A stretch of DNA of 64,000 nt from Promethearchaeia archaeon (GCA_029856125.1 JAHQWJ010000147.1:1-64000); one strand, 5' to 3'. Counted from the first letter of the stretch, positions 17,557 through 26,327 are shown. Numbers and translations: made by a program. The notes: generated from the sequence alone by a model not told the origin.

Positions 17557-18267
17557 ATGGTTCAAGAATACATAATCATTTTTATGCCAGCTTTTTTATT
17601 AGGAATCTTACATACTGCTATTCCGTGCGAAGATAAAGCTATCTTCTTTTTTTGGTCTTTTGGAATAGCGAAAACCCCTGGTAAAAGCATTTTTATCTTA
17701 GCACTTTATGGATTGGGTTTAATCTGTGCAAATATGATCATTGCATCGGTAACAGTTTTAATTCCCCAAGTCCCAAGATTTGTCTTTCCGGGTTTTACCC
17801 CAGATCCTCATATTATCAACTTTTTTGGTGCTTTTACTTCTATGCTCGCTGGAATCGTTCTCTTATTCTTTTTGACAAGGCGAGACTACACGCCACACTC
17901 GAGATATTCGAAGGAAATTTCAACTTTAGATTGGGAATTAAAGAAGACTCCATTTTTCTTTGGTATTCTAGCGGGGTTTGCTCCTTGCATATTTGAGTTA
18001 ATTATATATTCTCAATCATTTCAGTTCGCATTAGGATATGGGTTTATCGAGGGTTTATTAGTTGTTTTTTACTTTTCGCTTGGGACTTTCGTGGGGCTTT
18101 TTCCGCTTGCGTTAGCGAAATATGGAACCTCGCAGATGGTCAAGCCAAATATTAAAAGGAGGAAAGTCATTTTCTATTTAATGATTTTAATCATCATTAT
18201 TTTCAATAGTGTGGTAATGATTTTATCGTTTTTACGAATATCTGTATTTCCTATAGAAAGTTTATAG
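17557..18267 (+). CDS. DsbD/SafE/NicO-like six-helix membrane protein
   Basis: 236 aa, about six helices in two repeats. The repeat-1 motif is GILHTAIPCEDKAIFFFWSF and the repeat-2 motif is GILAGFAPCIFELIIYSQS. A Pro-Cys in each repeat is reminiscent of the electron-relay cysteines of DsbD/CcdA, and the His/Glu/Asp of the first motif resembles NicO/SafE metal exporters. An internal duplication of this kind is the LysE-superfamily pattern. Either thiol-electron transfer across the membrane or metal/anion export is possible. Single gene with its own promoter region. Confidence 0.65.
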   Translation: MVQEYIIIFMPAFLLGILHTAIPCEDKAIFFFWSFGIAKTPGKSIFILALYGLGLICANMIIASVTVLIPQVPRFVFPGFTPDPHIINFFGAFTSMLAGIVLLFFLTRRDYTPHSRYSKEISTLDWELKKTPFFFGILAGFAPCIFELIIYSQSFQFALGYGFIEGLLVVFYFSLGTFVGLFPLALAKYGTSQMVKPNIKRRKVIFYLMILIIIIFNSVVMILSFLRISVFPIESL

Positions 18268-18436
18268 GTTACTATAAGCAAAACAGTAAATATTATATTT
18301 TTAATCAAAAAATTAAAAACTCATTAATTATTCAAATTAATCAATATTGGTCTTATAAAATAATTTATTATACTGTATTTTTATATATATTATAACTAAT
18401 TATACATCTTTCACCAATGATGGAGAGAAGCAAATA

Positions 18437-20809
18437 ATGGTTGACTGCAAATTTTGTGAATCCCAAAACATTTCTTTTACTTGTGAGAAATGCAAGTCAA
18501 GTTTTTGCATTAACCATATGGCTACAACAGAGAGCTGGCTTTGTAGAAAGCATGAGTTACATTATTCTAAGGCGAGTGCTACTGAGAAATTTTATAAATG
18601 TACTGTTATTGAAAATAGTAAATGTCCGGAGTGCGATTCTCTCTTAAGATTAGAAAGATTATCATCGGGTCATTATTATTTAGAGTGCATTGACGATACA
18701 TGCAGTTGGAACTCCTACTTAAAATCTCCCGGCTTATTTTTTCCTACTAAAGAACAGTTAGCTAGGGAAGCTACGAAATATAATTTAATTAAAGGATATA
18801 GGTTAAACTTATGTCGTCGATCTCTCAAAAAGATAGTTGGGAAAGATATTTGTCCAAATTGTTTCATAGAGTTTCTCAAGAGAGCCTCAATTACTAACTT
18901 CTCCACTATTATCGAATCATTCAATCTTACTGCTCAACAAATGGTTAAATTAATTAACCAATACATTGAAGAGGAACGAATTTATGGTATAATTGACCAG
19001 AAGAACCAGATTTTTTACTACATATCCTACGAAATCCGTGAGAAAATTTTATCGAAAATTCAAAACGAAGGTATATTGAAAGTAGCAGATCTGGGAGAAA
19101 TGCTCGATATGAGTTCAGAAGCGGCTATAAAAGTCATTTATAAGTTAATTAGCCAGTTTCAAATCAAAGGCTCGTTTTCTCAAACAAAACAATTCTATTA
19201 CTCCCAAAAATATATAATAGACCATTTAATAGAAGAGATTAATAAAAAGGGAAGGGTTTCGTTAGATAAACTTGCGAAAATATTTGATGTCCCAGGAGAA
19301 TTGACAAAATCTTTTTGCGTCAATCTAATGAGAACAAACGCAATTAATGGATTTTTTGCCGATCGTGGTAATGAAATTATTACTTCTGACCAAATTTATA
19401 AAGAAATTAAAGCTTTTTCAAAAGAAGTAGGTTTATTTGAGCTTTCTAAGCTTGCTACAAAATTAAAAATAGCTATAGAATTAGCAAGAAAAAGTCTTCA
19501 TGAACTCATTAAATCTGGCAAAATTAAAGGGCTTTTCACCCAACGCAGAGAATTCATGACACGTAAATACCTCGAGACGAAAATAAAAGAAATCGCTCGA
19601 GCCTACAGAACGATGCCATTAAGAGAACTTTCGAACAGATTGGGTGTAACTGAATCCAGCATAGAAGAGAATCTTGCTCAACTGATTGGAAGTGGAGATA
19701 TCGATGGTTTTATTGATTTAGGAAAGAGAATGTTTACAGCATACTCGGTACCGCGCACTTCATCAGGAACTTCGCGGCCAAAACAGAAAAAAGCAATTCC
19801 TGTTGACGAGGGAAACATTGAAGTTGTAAGGGATTATGATTTCGAGGGTGGACAAGTACACATGAAAATCGCTGTACGGAATAAAAGCGATATGGCTATC
19901 AATAATGTTAAAGTCCTATTAGATGCGCCAACTAACTTCAAAGTAAAACAACCTTTGATAAGTGTTCCCGTAATTGAAGCTAAGAGTAGTAGGGGAGTAG
20001 ATTTTTATCTTGAGCCCAAAAATTGCGGCACATCAAACATTGGCGGAACTGTTATCTTTAAAGATGCAACGGGTGAAAAACACACTAAACACATAAGAAA
20101 AAAAGAAGTTGCTATAAAATGTCCACTTGTTTGTACCTCAATGAGCACTATAGAGGATTGTCAAGTTGCAATACAAACCTTAGGAAACGATGCTCGGGCA
20201 TTTTTAATTGCTGACTTAGACCCTCGTTTAGCTTATAGGGCTGCGATAAGAACGCTAAAAAACTTTGATACTAGCGCTGTAACATCACACGAGGGTTCTG
20301 ATCCAAAGGGAAATTACGAAGCTGAAGCATGGTTCTGTTCTGAAGCAAAAGTTACTGGCGGGAGAATTATTACACGAATCTATGTATCTGAAACAAGTCA
20401 ATCATTGGAAGTAAGAGTATGGTGTGGAAATCCAGGACAATTAACTGGTTTCTTAGCTAAAATTATAGAAATATTGTTTGAGCAGATAAACATAATCAGA
20501 AAAATCAAATCAGAGGAAAGAGAGAAAACAATAGATGTCATGGCAATTACACAGAACTTAGCTGAAATCAGCGATTATTGTATGCTTAGATGGAAGGCAC
20601 AGAATATAAGAAACAAATTGCATGACACATTTGTACGTTTAAGGAAAATTTTAGGAGATAATGAGGCTATCTTAGGTAGAGTCGAATATTGGCTAACTCA
20701 ATTGAATAAATATGGCAAAGACGATAAAATCAGCGATGAGGATGCCGAAAAACTAGTGAATGATGTAGAAAAAATCAAAAGTGTCATTTCCCGAGCCATA
20801 AAAATGTGA
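18437..20809 (+). CDS. Zinc-finger / UFL1-like winged-helix array / appendage-like protein
   Basis: 790 aa. Residues 1-36 form an AN1/B-box-like zinc finger (C-x2-C...C-x2-C-x4-C-x2-H...C-x2-H). A second Cys cluster near 62-95 (KCPECDSLL...CIDDTCSW) is followed by another C-x2-C. Residues ~140-440 are tandem winged helices whose KKGRVSLDKLAKIFDVPGEL and AINGFFADRGNEIITSDQIY follow the pattern of the N-terminal half of eukaryotic UFL1, the UFM1 E3 ligase. Residues ~455-560 are an Ig-like beta-sandwich. Residues ~570-690 form an alpha/beta domain ending AEAWFCSEAKVTGGRIITRI, an arrangement reminiscent of adaptin/COPI appendages. A helical C-terminus closes the protein. Cytosolic. Function unproven; the domain assignments beyond zinc finger and wHTH are inference. 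Confidence 0.8.
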   Translation: MVDCKFCESQNISFTCEKCKSSFCINHMATTESWLCRKHELHYSKASATEKFYKCTVIENSKCPECDSLLRLERLSSGHYYLECIDDTCSWNSYLKSPGLFFPTKEQLAREATKYNLIKGYRLNLCRRSLKKIVGKDICPNCFIEFLKRASITNFSTIIESFNLTAQQMVKLINQYIEEERIYGIIDQKNQIFYYISYEIREKILSKIQNEGILKVADLGEMLDMSSEAAIKVIYKLISQFQIKGSFSQTKQFYYSQKYIIDHLIEEINKKGRVSLDKLAKIFDVPGELTKSFCVNLMRTNAINGFFADRGNEIITSDQIYKEIKAFSKEVGLFELSKLATKLKIAIELARKSLHELIKSGKIKGLFTQRREFMTRKYLETKIKEIARAYRTMPLRELSNRLGVTESSIEENLAQLIGSGDIDGFIDLGKRMFTAYSVPRTSSGTSRPKQKKAIPVDEGNIEVVRDYDFEGGQVHMKIAVRNKSDMAINNVKVLLDAPTNFKVKQPLISVPVIEAKSSRGVDFYLEPKNCGTSNIGGTVIFKDATGEKHTKHIRKKEVAIKCPLVCTSMSTIEDCQVAIQTLGNDARAFLIADLDPRLAYRAAIRTLKNFDTSAVTSHEGSDPKGNYEAEAWFCSEAKVTGGRIITRIYVSETSQSLEVRVWCGNPGQLTGFLAKIIEILFEQINIIRKIKSEEREKTIDVMAITQNLAEISDYCMLRWKAQNIRNKLHDTFVRLRKILGDNEAILGRVEYWLTQLNKYGKDDKISDEDAEKLVNDVEKIKSVISRAIKM

Positions 20810-20822
20810 TTTTTTGTTCAAA

Positions 20823-20834
20823 AACATTTATAAG
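20823..20834 (+). promoter_or_regulatory. Candidate TATA box of the ribbon-helix-helix gene
   Basis: ACATTTATAAGT, preceded by an A-rich BRE-like stretch, lies about 55 nt upstream of the start codon at 20885. That predicts transcription starting near 20855 with a short leader. Confidence 0.4.
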
Positions 20835-20884
20835 TGTTATCGTGAATTTATATTAATGATAAGTGAGAAGAGTTTTGAATTATT

Positions 20885-21298
20885 ATGCCCATAATTAGTA
20901 TATCTATCAATGAGAGCTTAAAACAATTTATCAATAAACTTGTTTCAAAAAACCAATATGACAACAAATCCAAGCTAATCCGAGATGCTTTATTAAGACT
21001 AATGTCTGATATTGAAGTATCAAGCGTCGAGTCTATTGGGGATGTGGCTTCGATTGAGAAAAGCATTATTGGAAATCTAATTATAATAATGCCCCATGAT
21101 CCGATTGTTCAGAGAAAATTGAACAAAATCGAAAATAAATATATGGAGCAAATTGTTAATAAAAATCAACACTTCCAAGGAGAAAATCTCATATTGTCAA
21201 TTATTTTCGATGGGAACGTCTCAGATTTTCAAAATATCGTAGTCGACATAAATGGGATTAAAGAAATTAAGAACTTCCGTTACTTAATAGTCAATTAA
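20885..21298 (+). CDS. NikR-like ribbon-helix-helix transcription regulator
   Basis: 137 aa. Residues 1-45 are a MetJ/Arc-type ribbon-helix-helix (ISISINESLKQFINKLV, then SKLIRDALLRLM). Residues 55-137 look like the ACT-like effector domain of NikR: GNLIIIMPHDPIVQRKL and ENLILSIIFDG. The NikR nickel ligands (two His in an H-x-H pair plus a downstream His and Cys) are not complete. Only NQHFQGEN remains and there is no Cys, so nickel sensing is unlikely. Probable dimer or tetramer DNA-binding protein with a different or no ligand. Confidence 0.85.
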   Translation: MPIISISINESLKQFINKLVSKNQYDNKSKLIRDALLRLMSDIEVSSVESIGDVASIEKSIIGNLIIIMPHDPIVQRKLNKIENKYMEQIVNKNQHFQGENLILSIIFDGNVSDFQNIVVDINGIKEIKNFRYLIVN

Positions 21299-21460
21299 GC
21301 GTAAAATTAGCTTAAATAAATCTTGTTTTATTCTGCGTAAGGATTAAATAAATTAGTTATATTGAATTTGATACTTAAAACTAATCGGGATTAACTTTAA
21401 TAGATATATCTAATTTAAAACAATATCACATACCATATTATTATTGAAGTATAAAGAAAT

Positions 21461-22561
21461 ATGTCTTATAGAAAATTGCAACAACGGTTGAATACTTTAC
21501 CAATAGGATATCCGGCAACAAAATCAGGTGTAGAGCTTCGAATATTAGAAGCCCTTTTTACTCCTAAAGAAGCAGAGATAGCTGTGAAAATGAGTTTTAT
21601 ACCCGAATCTGTAGAAAAGATTTATAGACGCGTGAAAAAAATAGTAGCATCTAAAGACGAATTAAGGGAAATCTTAGATAAAATGTACCACAATGGGGCA
21701 ATAAACTTACAGAGAACCAATCAAGGTAATGGAGAAGAAATTCGATATCATTTAGCATTTTTAGCAGTAGGAATGTACGAATATCAAGTCGGTACGCTTA
21801 CTAAAGATTTTTATGAGGATATTGAGGATTATTTTGATGAAGCTTACCGGGATGAAGTTATAAGTACAAAGATTAATCAATTAAGGACAATACCCATTGA
21901 AGAAAGCGTCACACCCGAACATAATATAGCTACTTTCGACGAATTAAATGAAATTATAAGGAAAACTAGAAAGATTGCAGTTATGGAATGTATCTGTCAG
22001 AAAGGTAAAGAGCTTATAAACAAACCGTGTAAACAAACTGATATGAGAGAACATTGCTTCGCATTAAACAATTCTGCCCAACATGTTGTAGATCTTAACA
22101 ATGGTAAGTTTGTCACTAACGACGAAGCCCTACTCATTCTTAAAAGAGCTCAGGAAGAAGGACTAATCCTCCAACCAGGCAACGCTTTAGATCCAAATTT
22201 CATTTGTTGCTGCTGTGGATGTTGTTGCGATTTAATAACTAATATAAAAAAACTTGATCGCCCTTGGGAATTGTTTCATTCAAACTTTATCGCAAGTGTT
22301 GATTCTGATTTATGTATTGGTTGCGAATCCTGTTTGAATAGATGTCAAATGGATGCTATTGAAATGGTCGAAAATATAGCAACTGTGAACCAAAATCTAT
22401 GTATAGGATGCGGTAATTGCGTCGTCACTTGTTCAGAAGAAGCCATAACTCTCGAGAAGAAAGAGAAAGAGCTGATTCCACCCAATACTACAAAGGACTT
22501 ATTTCTGAAAATAATGGATAAGAAAGCAGAATTAAGACGAAAAGAAAAAGGAGTGTTATAA
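21461..22561 (+). CDS. Winged-helix / Cys-rich [4Fe-4S] dicluster protein
   Basis: 366 aa. The N-terminal ~130 residues resemble a winged-helix domain (EAEIAVKMSFIPESVEKIYR, then LDKMYHNGAINLQRTN). The middle contains MECICQKGKELINKPC and a striking FICCCCGCCCDL run (about 247-258). The C-terminus has two ferredoxin clusters, CIGCESCLNRCQMDAI and CIGCGNCVVTCSEEAI. This architecture is common in anaerobic archaea and bacteria, but its electron partners are unknown. A redox-responsive or electron-transfer role is likely. The parvulin gene follows closely, so they are probably co-transcribed. Confidence 0.88.
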   Translation: MSYRKLQQRLNTLPIGYPATKSGVELRILEALFTPKEAEIAVKMSFIPESVEKIYRRVKKIVASKDELREILDKMYHNGAINLQRTNQGNGEEIRYHLAFLAVGMYEYQVGTLTKDFYEDIEDYFDEAYRDEVISTKINQLRTIPIEESVTPEHNIATFDELNEIIRKTRKIAVMECICQKGKELINKPCKQTDMREHCFALNNSAQHVVDLNNGKFVTNDEALLILKRAQEEGLILQPGNALDPNFICCCCGCCCDLITNIKKLDRPWELFHSNFIASVDSDLCIGCESCLNRCQMDAIEMVENIATVNQNLCIGCGNCVVTCSEEAITLEKKEKELIPPNTTKDLFLKIMDKKAELRRKEKGVL

Positions 22562-22579
22562 AATTTTAGGTGTTGAATG

Positions 22580-22942
22580 ATGGGAAAAGGAAAGTATGGG
22601 AAAGGATATGATAAGAAAAATCAAGCTTCAAAAGGCTCTGGTTCTAAAGGTGGAGGCGCACCAATTCGTGGAGGTAAGATCAAAGCCAGTCACATTTTAG
22701 TTGATAAATTTAGTAAAGCTCAAGAGCTTTCTGAAGACATTCAAGCCGGAGAGAACTTTGAAAATTTAGCGAGGCAATTTTCTACGTGTTCGAGCAAGAA
22801 AAAAGGCGGAAATTTAGGAGAATTTGCCAAAGGGGATATGGTAGCTGAATTTTGGTCCGCTTGTGCAAAATTGAAGATCAACGAAATATCTCAACCCGTT
22901 AAATCTAAATTTGGATATCATATTATTAAAAGAACGGGGTAA
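22580..22942 (+). CDS. Parvulin-type peptidyl-prolyl cis-trans isomerase with basic Par14-like tail
   Basis: 120 aa. The N-terminal ~33 residues are Gly/Lys-rich and unstructured (MGKGKYGKGYDKKNQ, GSKGGGAPIRGGK). The PpiC/parvulin domain follows: IKASHILVDKFSKAQEL, FENLARQFSTCSSKKKGGNL, FAKGDMVAEFWSA, KSKFGYHIIKRTG. The conserved His of SHIL and of FGYHI are present. The length and basic tail resemble eukaryotic PIN4/Par14 rather than bacterial secreted PpiC, and there is no signal peptide, so it should be cytosolic. I prefer the second of two adjacent ATGs (22577/22580) because AGGTG then has 7-nt spacing. Confidence 0.9.
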   Translation: MGKGKYGKGYDKKNQASKGSGSKGGGAPIRGGKIKASHILVDKFSKAQELSEDIQAGENFENLARQFSTCSSKKKGGNLGEFAKGDMVAEFWSACAKLKINEISQPVKSKFGYHIIKRTG

Positions 22943-22951
22943 AAGATTAAA

Positions 22952-23024
22952 TAGCCCAGCACGGATTCGAACCGTGGTTGCAGGGTTCAGGGCCCCGAGT
23001 GCTTGACCGCTACACCACTGGGCT
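22952..23024 (-). tRNA. tRNA-Gln(CTG)
   Basis: The reverse strand folds as a complete cloverleaf. Acceptor AGCCCAG/CTGGGCT (A1-U72, typical of archaeal Gln), D-arm GTGT/GCAC, anticodon stem CGGGG/CCCTG, loop CCCTGAA with anticodon CTG, and T-arm CACGG-TTCGAAT-CCGTG. Discriminator A at 22952; CCA is not encoded. The base before the anticodon (position 33) is C instead of the near-universal U. There is no intron. Confidence 0.93.
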
Positions 23025-23196
23025 TTAAAAAGATTATTAATTAATAGAATATAGTTAGTATTATCTAAAAAATCTTTTTCTTTTGAATTAAGGCTAATCC
23101 AAAAAGTCTACTAAAGGTTAATAATCTAATTTGTTAAAAAAAAAATATCTTTGAATTGAGATAGATTTTTATTAGAGTATTACCTTATGAATTATT

Positions 23197-23376
23197 GGAT
23201 TACACTAGGTTTACAAGGAGGATTTAAAAAAAAAAAACTTGTTTTTTTTTAATGCTCTTATGAGTATTAAAAACCCGTGAAATTACGCGTTTTCTGCGTA
23301 TTTTGGGAAACTGAAAAAACAAAACCCCGTAAACTAAAAGTAATTCTTTATCCTCCGGTGTAATCCTCTTTTTTTT
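23197..23376 (+). ncRNA. Structured non-coding RNA candidate
   Basis: GGATTACAC (23197-23205) pairs perfectly with GTGTAATCC (23358-23366), and GGAGGAT (23217-23223) with ATCCTCC (23350-23356), closing a ~170-nt domain. Inside are a long A/T hairpin with a CTTG tetraloop (about 23226-23252), AATGCTC-TTAT-GAGTATT (23251-23268) and TACGC/GCGTA within a CCC/GGG-flanked arm (23274-23307). An eight-T run follows the closing stem at once, which gives the + orientation. It is not SRP RNA, RNase P RNA or a riboswitch that I recognise. A small transposon with terminal inverted repeats is the alternative, but no target duplication is visible. Confidence 0.55.
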
Positions 23377-23400
23377 AGAAAGATAATTAGAGAGATTTCT

Positions 23401-24609
23401 CTAATCAGTGTTATAAAGGGAAAAAATCTCTTGAAAATACTTATCCGACATACCCGCGATAAAATCTCGGGCTATTAATTTAAGGTTTCCATTTTGCTTA
23501 TTTGGTTCAAAATAAGTAGTATATTTTTCATCATCAATATATTCTATGTGGTCGATAAAAATAGGAGCTTTAAAATTTTCTTCCTCTAAATCTCGGAGAG
23601 AATTTTCAAAAATTAGGTTAAATTTCTTTGTTAGATTTTCCATGTAGGAAATTTTGGAATCATCGGTTTTATGCATATCTCTTCGACTATATATATTATC
23701 ATAATTAAATCTTTTTAATTCTTTAAACGCTTCAAAAATGTCTTCACTATATCCGATAAAATCGTTATGTAAACTTGTGTTCAATAAATCCATGATAAGT
23801 GCTTTCATGATTTTCCGATTAGTATCGCCAAGTACATTTTTACAACTATTTGGTATATCTGATCTTTTAATTATTTTTAATAGAATTGCGTCTTCAATAT
23901 CTCGGCCAATATAGGCTACAGAATCCGCAAATCTTACTGCGATGCCTTCGAAAGACATAGGTATTCTTTTAATTTGATTAGCGTTGAAACTTTCTTTATA
24001 TTCTTTAAAGTGATCTTCCCAACTCTTTCCGTTTATTGTAGCTGGCTTCAACTCTCTCTCGTTAACTTCGCCATCGTGACATAGAACGCCATCTAGCACT
24101 TGAAGGGTCAGATTTAATCCTTTTGCAGGTTTGTCAGGAAATCTTTTTTCAAGAAAAGATAACCACCTTATCCCTTGAGCATTATGATTAAAAACACCCA
24201 TATGATTTTTCAAACTTATATCATTTAATATAGCTTCACCTAAGTGCCCAAAAGGAGAATGTCCTACATCATGACTTAAAGCAATCGCTTCTATTAGATC
24301 AGTATTAAATTTCAAAATTCGTCCTATTTGACGCGCAATTCTGGCTACTAAAATAACATGTAAAGAACGATGAGTAATATTTGCGTTATTAATGCCAAAA
24401 AATACTTGAGTTTTATCTATATAGCGAGCGTAAGCTTTACTGTGAACAATTCGATCAACATCTCGAAAGAAGGCAGGCCTGATATCAATAGCGGATTCTT
24501 CATCTTCTTCGTAATATCTTACTGCTTGTGAATCAGATATAGCTAAACTTCCGATATCTGAATCCCGCCTCATATGGAGAGTATAAATTTTAAGATTTTT
24601 AGGATCCAC
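23401..24609 (-). CDS. HD-domain dGTPase-like phosphohydrolase
   Basis: 402 aa, HD superfamily of the dGTP triphosphohydrolase/SAMHD1 type. HVILVARIARQIGRIL supplies the first His, ALSHDVGHSPFGHLGEAIL the HD...H metal site with the family's GHxPFGHxGE block, and RFADSVAYIGRDIEDA the final Asp. KAYARYIDKTQVFFGI (N-terminal) is the conserved R...L..KTQVF segment. Predicted role: hydrolysis of (d)NTPs to nucleoside and triphosphate, for nucleotide pool control. The 3' end abuts the structured RNA candidate. Monocistronic. Confidence 0.9.
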   Translation of the reverse strand: MDPKNLKIYTLHMRRDSDIGSLAISDSQAVRYYEEDEESAIDIRPAFFRDVDRIVHSKAYARYIDKTQVFFGINNANITHRSLHVILVARIARQIGRILKFNTDLIEAIALSHDVGHSPFGHLGEAILNDISLKNHMGVFNHNAQGIRWLSFLEKRFPDKPAKGLNLTLQVLDGVLCHDGEVNERELKPATINGKSWEDHFKEYKESFNANQIKRIPMSFEGIAVRFADSVAYIGRDIEDAILLKIIKRSDIPNSCKNVLGDTNRKIMKALIMDLLNTSLHNDFIGYSEDIFEAFKELKRFNYDNIYSRRDMHKTDDSKISYMENLTKKFNLIFENSLRDLEEENFKAPIFIDHIEYIDDEKYTTYFEPNKQNGNLKLIARDFIAGMSDKYFQEIFSLYNTD

Positions 24610-24650
24610 GTATTAACTCACTTACTTATATTAGGATTAATAGCCAATGA

Positions 24651-25601
24651 TCATACACTCCCAAATTTAATATCTATGGCGTCGTAAGGACATTTTTCCT
24701 TGCATTCTAGACAAAGATTACATTCCCCCTTCCCTGTAAAGAAATCAAACGGCTCATCTAATATTCGTATTTGCTTCGGACACACATCCTCACAAATACC
24801 GCATTCCGACCGCCCTACACACTTAACGGGATTACGCGCCAGTTTTAAAAAGGAGTACTCTGAAACTGCCGAAGAAACCGCAGCAAATGGGCAAATATAC
24901 CTGCAGTATATTCTTGGATACCAAACTGACAATACAATAATCGATAGGTAAAAAAATAAGATTAAATAACCTCCAAAATCGAGCGCACCAAATTGTGCTG
25001 GAAGAAAGATGTTCTGGACTAAATTTGGGAAATAAACGAAGATAAATTCCGAAAGAGAGAAAAATCCAATAGGTTGGTCAGCGAAAGTACCTAATTGGGC
25101 TTTAAAATCGATGTAAAACAAAATATTTGCATTTTTAGTGATCCCTAAAGGAAAGATAATGATAATCGTAATAATTATGAACACATACTTTATGTTTAAC
25201 AGAGTCTTATGAGTTTGTATCTTAAATTTCTTTTTTTTAGTAGGGATCGCAGCACAAGCATCTTGAATCGAACCTATAGGACATATCCAGCCGCAAAAGA
25301 ATCGATTCGAGAATAATAAAACCAATAATAAAACTGCGATAAGGAAAAAAGGAAAAACTCCTTCTGCCATGGAAAAAAAGATATATTCTAAAATTCCTCC
25401 ACCTTTAGATAACGGATTTCTTGGTGAATTTAAAATAGGTAAAACTTTACTAAATCCTTCTAAACTTAATAAATTAATTGGTAAAATAGCCTCGAGAATA
25501 ATGTAATTAATAATTAAAAAAGCTAAAATCTGAATAATCCTTCGGGAGATAGTTATCGAGTTTTCCCTTATTTTTAACTTTTTAAATCTCAAAGATATCA
25601 C
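24651..25601 (-). CDS. NapH/polyferredoxin-like membrane [4Fe-4S] protein
   Basis: 316 aa, membrane protein with about five helices. A reentrant Cys motif FFCGWICPIGSIQDACAAIP (near 108-127) and RIYCRYICPFAAVSSAV (near 232-248) are the paired CxxxCP motifs of the NapH/MauN/NosR family. Two C-terminal ferredoxin clusters follow: CVGRSECGICEDVCP and CNLCLECKEKCPYDAI. Predicted role: membrane-bound electron transfer between a quinone-like or ferredoxin pool and an external or cytosolic reductase. No reductase gene is adjacent, so the partner is unknown. Confidence 0.9.
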   Translation of the reverse strand: MISLRFKKLKIRENSITISRRIIQILAFLIINYIILEAILPINLLSLEGFSKVLPILNSPRNPLSKGGGILEYIFFSMAEGVFPFFLIAVLLLVLLFSNRFFCGWICPIGSIQDACAAIPTKKKKFKIQTHKTLLNIKYVFIIITIIIIFPLGITKNANILFYIDFKAQLGTFADQPIGFFSLSEFIFVYFPNLVQNIFLPAQFGALDFGGYLILFFYLSIIVLSVWYPRIYCRYICPFAAVSSAVSEYSFLKLARNPVKCVGRSECGICEDVCPKQIRILDEPFDFFTGKGECNLCLECKEKCPYDAIDIKFGSV

Positions 25602-25753
25602 TTGTTCAATTTTAAATTAATAAATAATTGCTGGTTAAAAAAATTGATCTTCCTAAATGAGATGTGTGGATTTTCTATTTTCTAAAAAAAGAGTTTCATC
25701 ACCTAGAATTTTTTATAGTAAATTAGAAATAAAAAAAAATAGTGGAAATCCAT

Positions 25754-26188
25754 TTATGCTTTTTTAATTTTACTAAACGACTTCTTATATTCTTCTGGGT
25801 TTCCGCCATCATTGAGATAATTAACATATACTTTTAGACTTTTTAAAAATAGGTCTCCTGCCATTTCCATGATGGATCGTTGATCCTCCAACTCAAATTC
25901 AGCCCATAATGTGACAATAGTAGAATCGCCTTTATCTTCGAAAATATATCCCATTTTTTGCATCGGACTACCCTCTTGAAGGGATGTCATTTTTTCATGA
26001 GGTATGTTTTCTATTTCAGTGTTTGTTACATCTCCTACATTCGTTTTCAGGAAGTATTTTTTAGGTTCAAGCTGTGTGCATTCTGTTACAACTATATTCC
26101 ATTTAGGTAAAGCTAAGTAATCGTTAAGAATTTCGTAAATCTTCTCTACAGGTGAATCCATTTCTACTTTTAATTCGATTTCCGGCAT
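25754..26188 (-). CDS. SRPBCC (START/polyketide-cyclase-like) protein
   Basis: 144 aa. MPEIELKVEMDSPVEKIYEI, then YLALPKWNIVVTECTQLEPK, give the beta-helix grip start of the SRPBCC superfamily. TIVTLWAEFELED and a long C-terminal helix, GDLFLKSLKVYVNYLND, complete it. The fold binds hydrophobic ligands in its cavity. No specific subfamily can be assigned. Monocistronic with an AT-rich promoter region of about 140 nt shared with aCPSF1 downstream. Confidence 0.8.
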   Translation of the reverse strand: MPEIELKVEMDSPVEKIYEILNDYLALPKWNIVVTECTQLEPKKYFLKTNVGDVTNTEIENIPHEKMTSLQEGSPMQKMGYIFEDKGDSTIVTLWAEFELEDQRSIMEMAGDLFLKSLKVYVNYLNDGGNPEEYKKSFSKIKKA

Positions 26189-26327
26189 AAAATCAACTCT
26201 TTTGAAAATTAACTAATATTAGTGTATACTTATATTTTTCTAAAAATATAAATTAGGGCAATTCCCGGTGAATTTTTCACGAGTTGATAACAATCAAATA
26301 TAAAATGAGAAAATTATTTATTAGATA

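Noticed and set aside
23197..23376. The inverted-repeat element as SRP RNA, RNase P RNA or a transposon
   Set aside because: It lacks the SRP S-domain motif and RNase P conserved regions and is too short for the former. No flanking target duplication or second copy was seen in the window.
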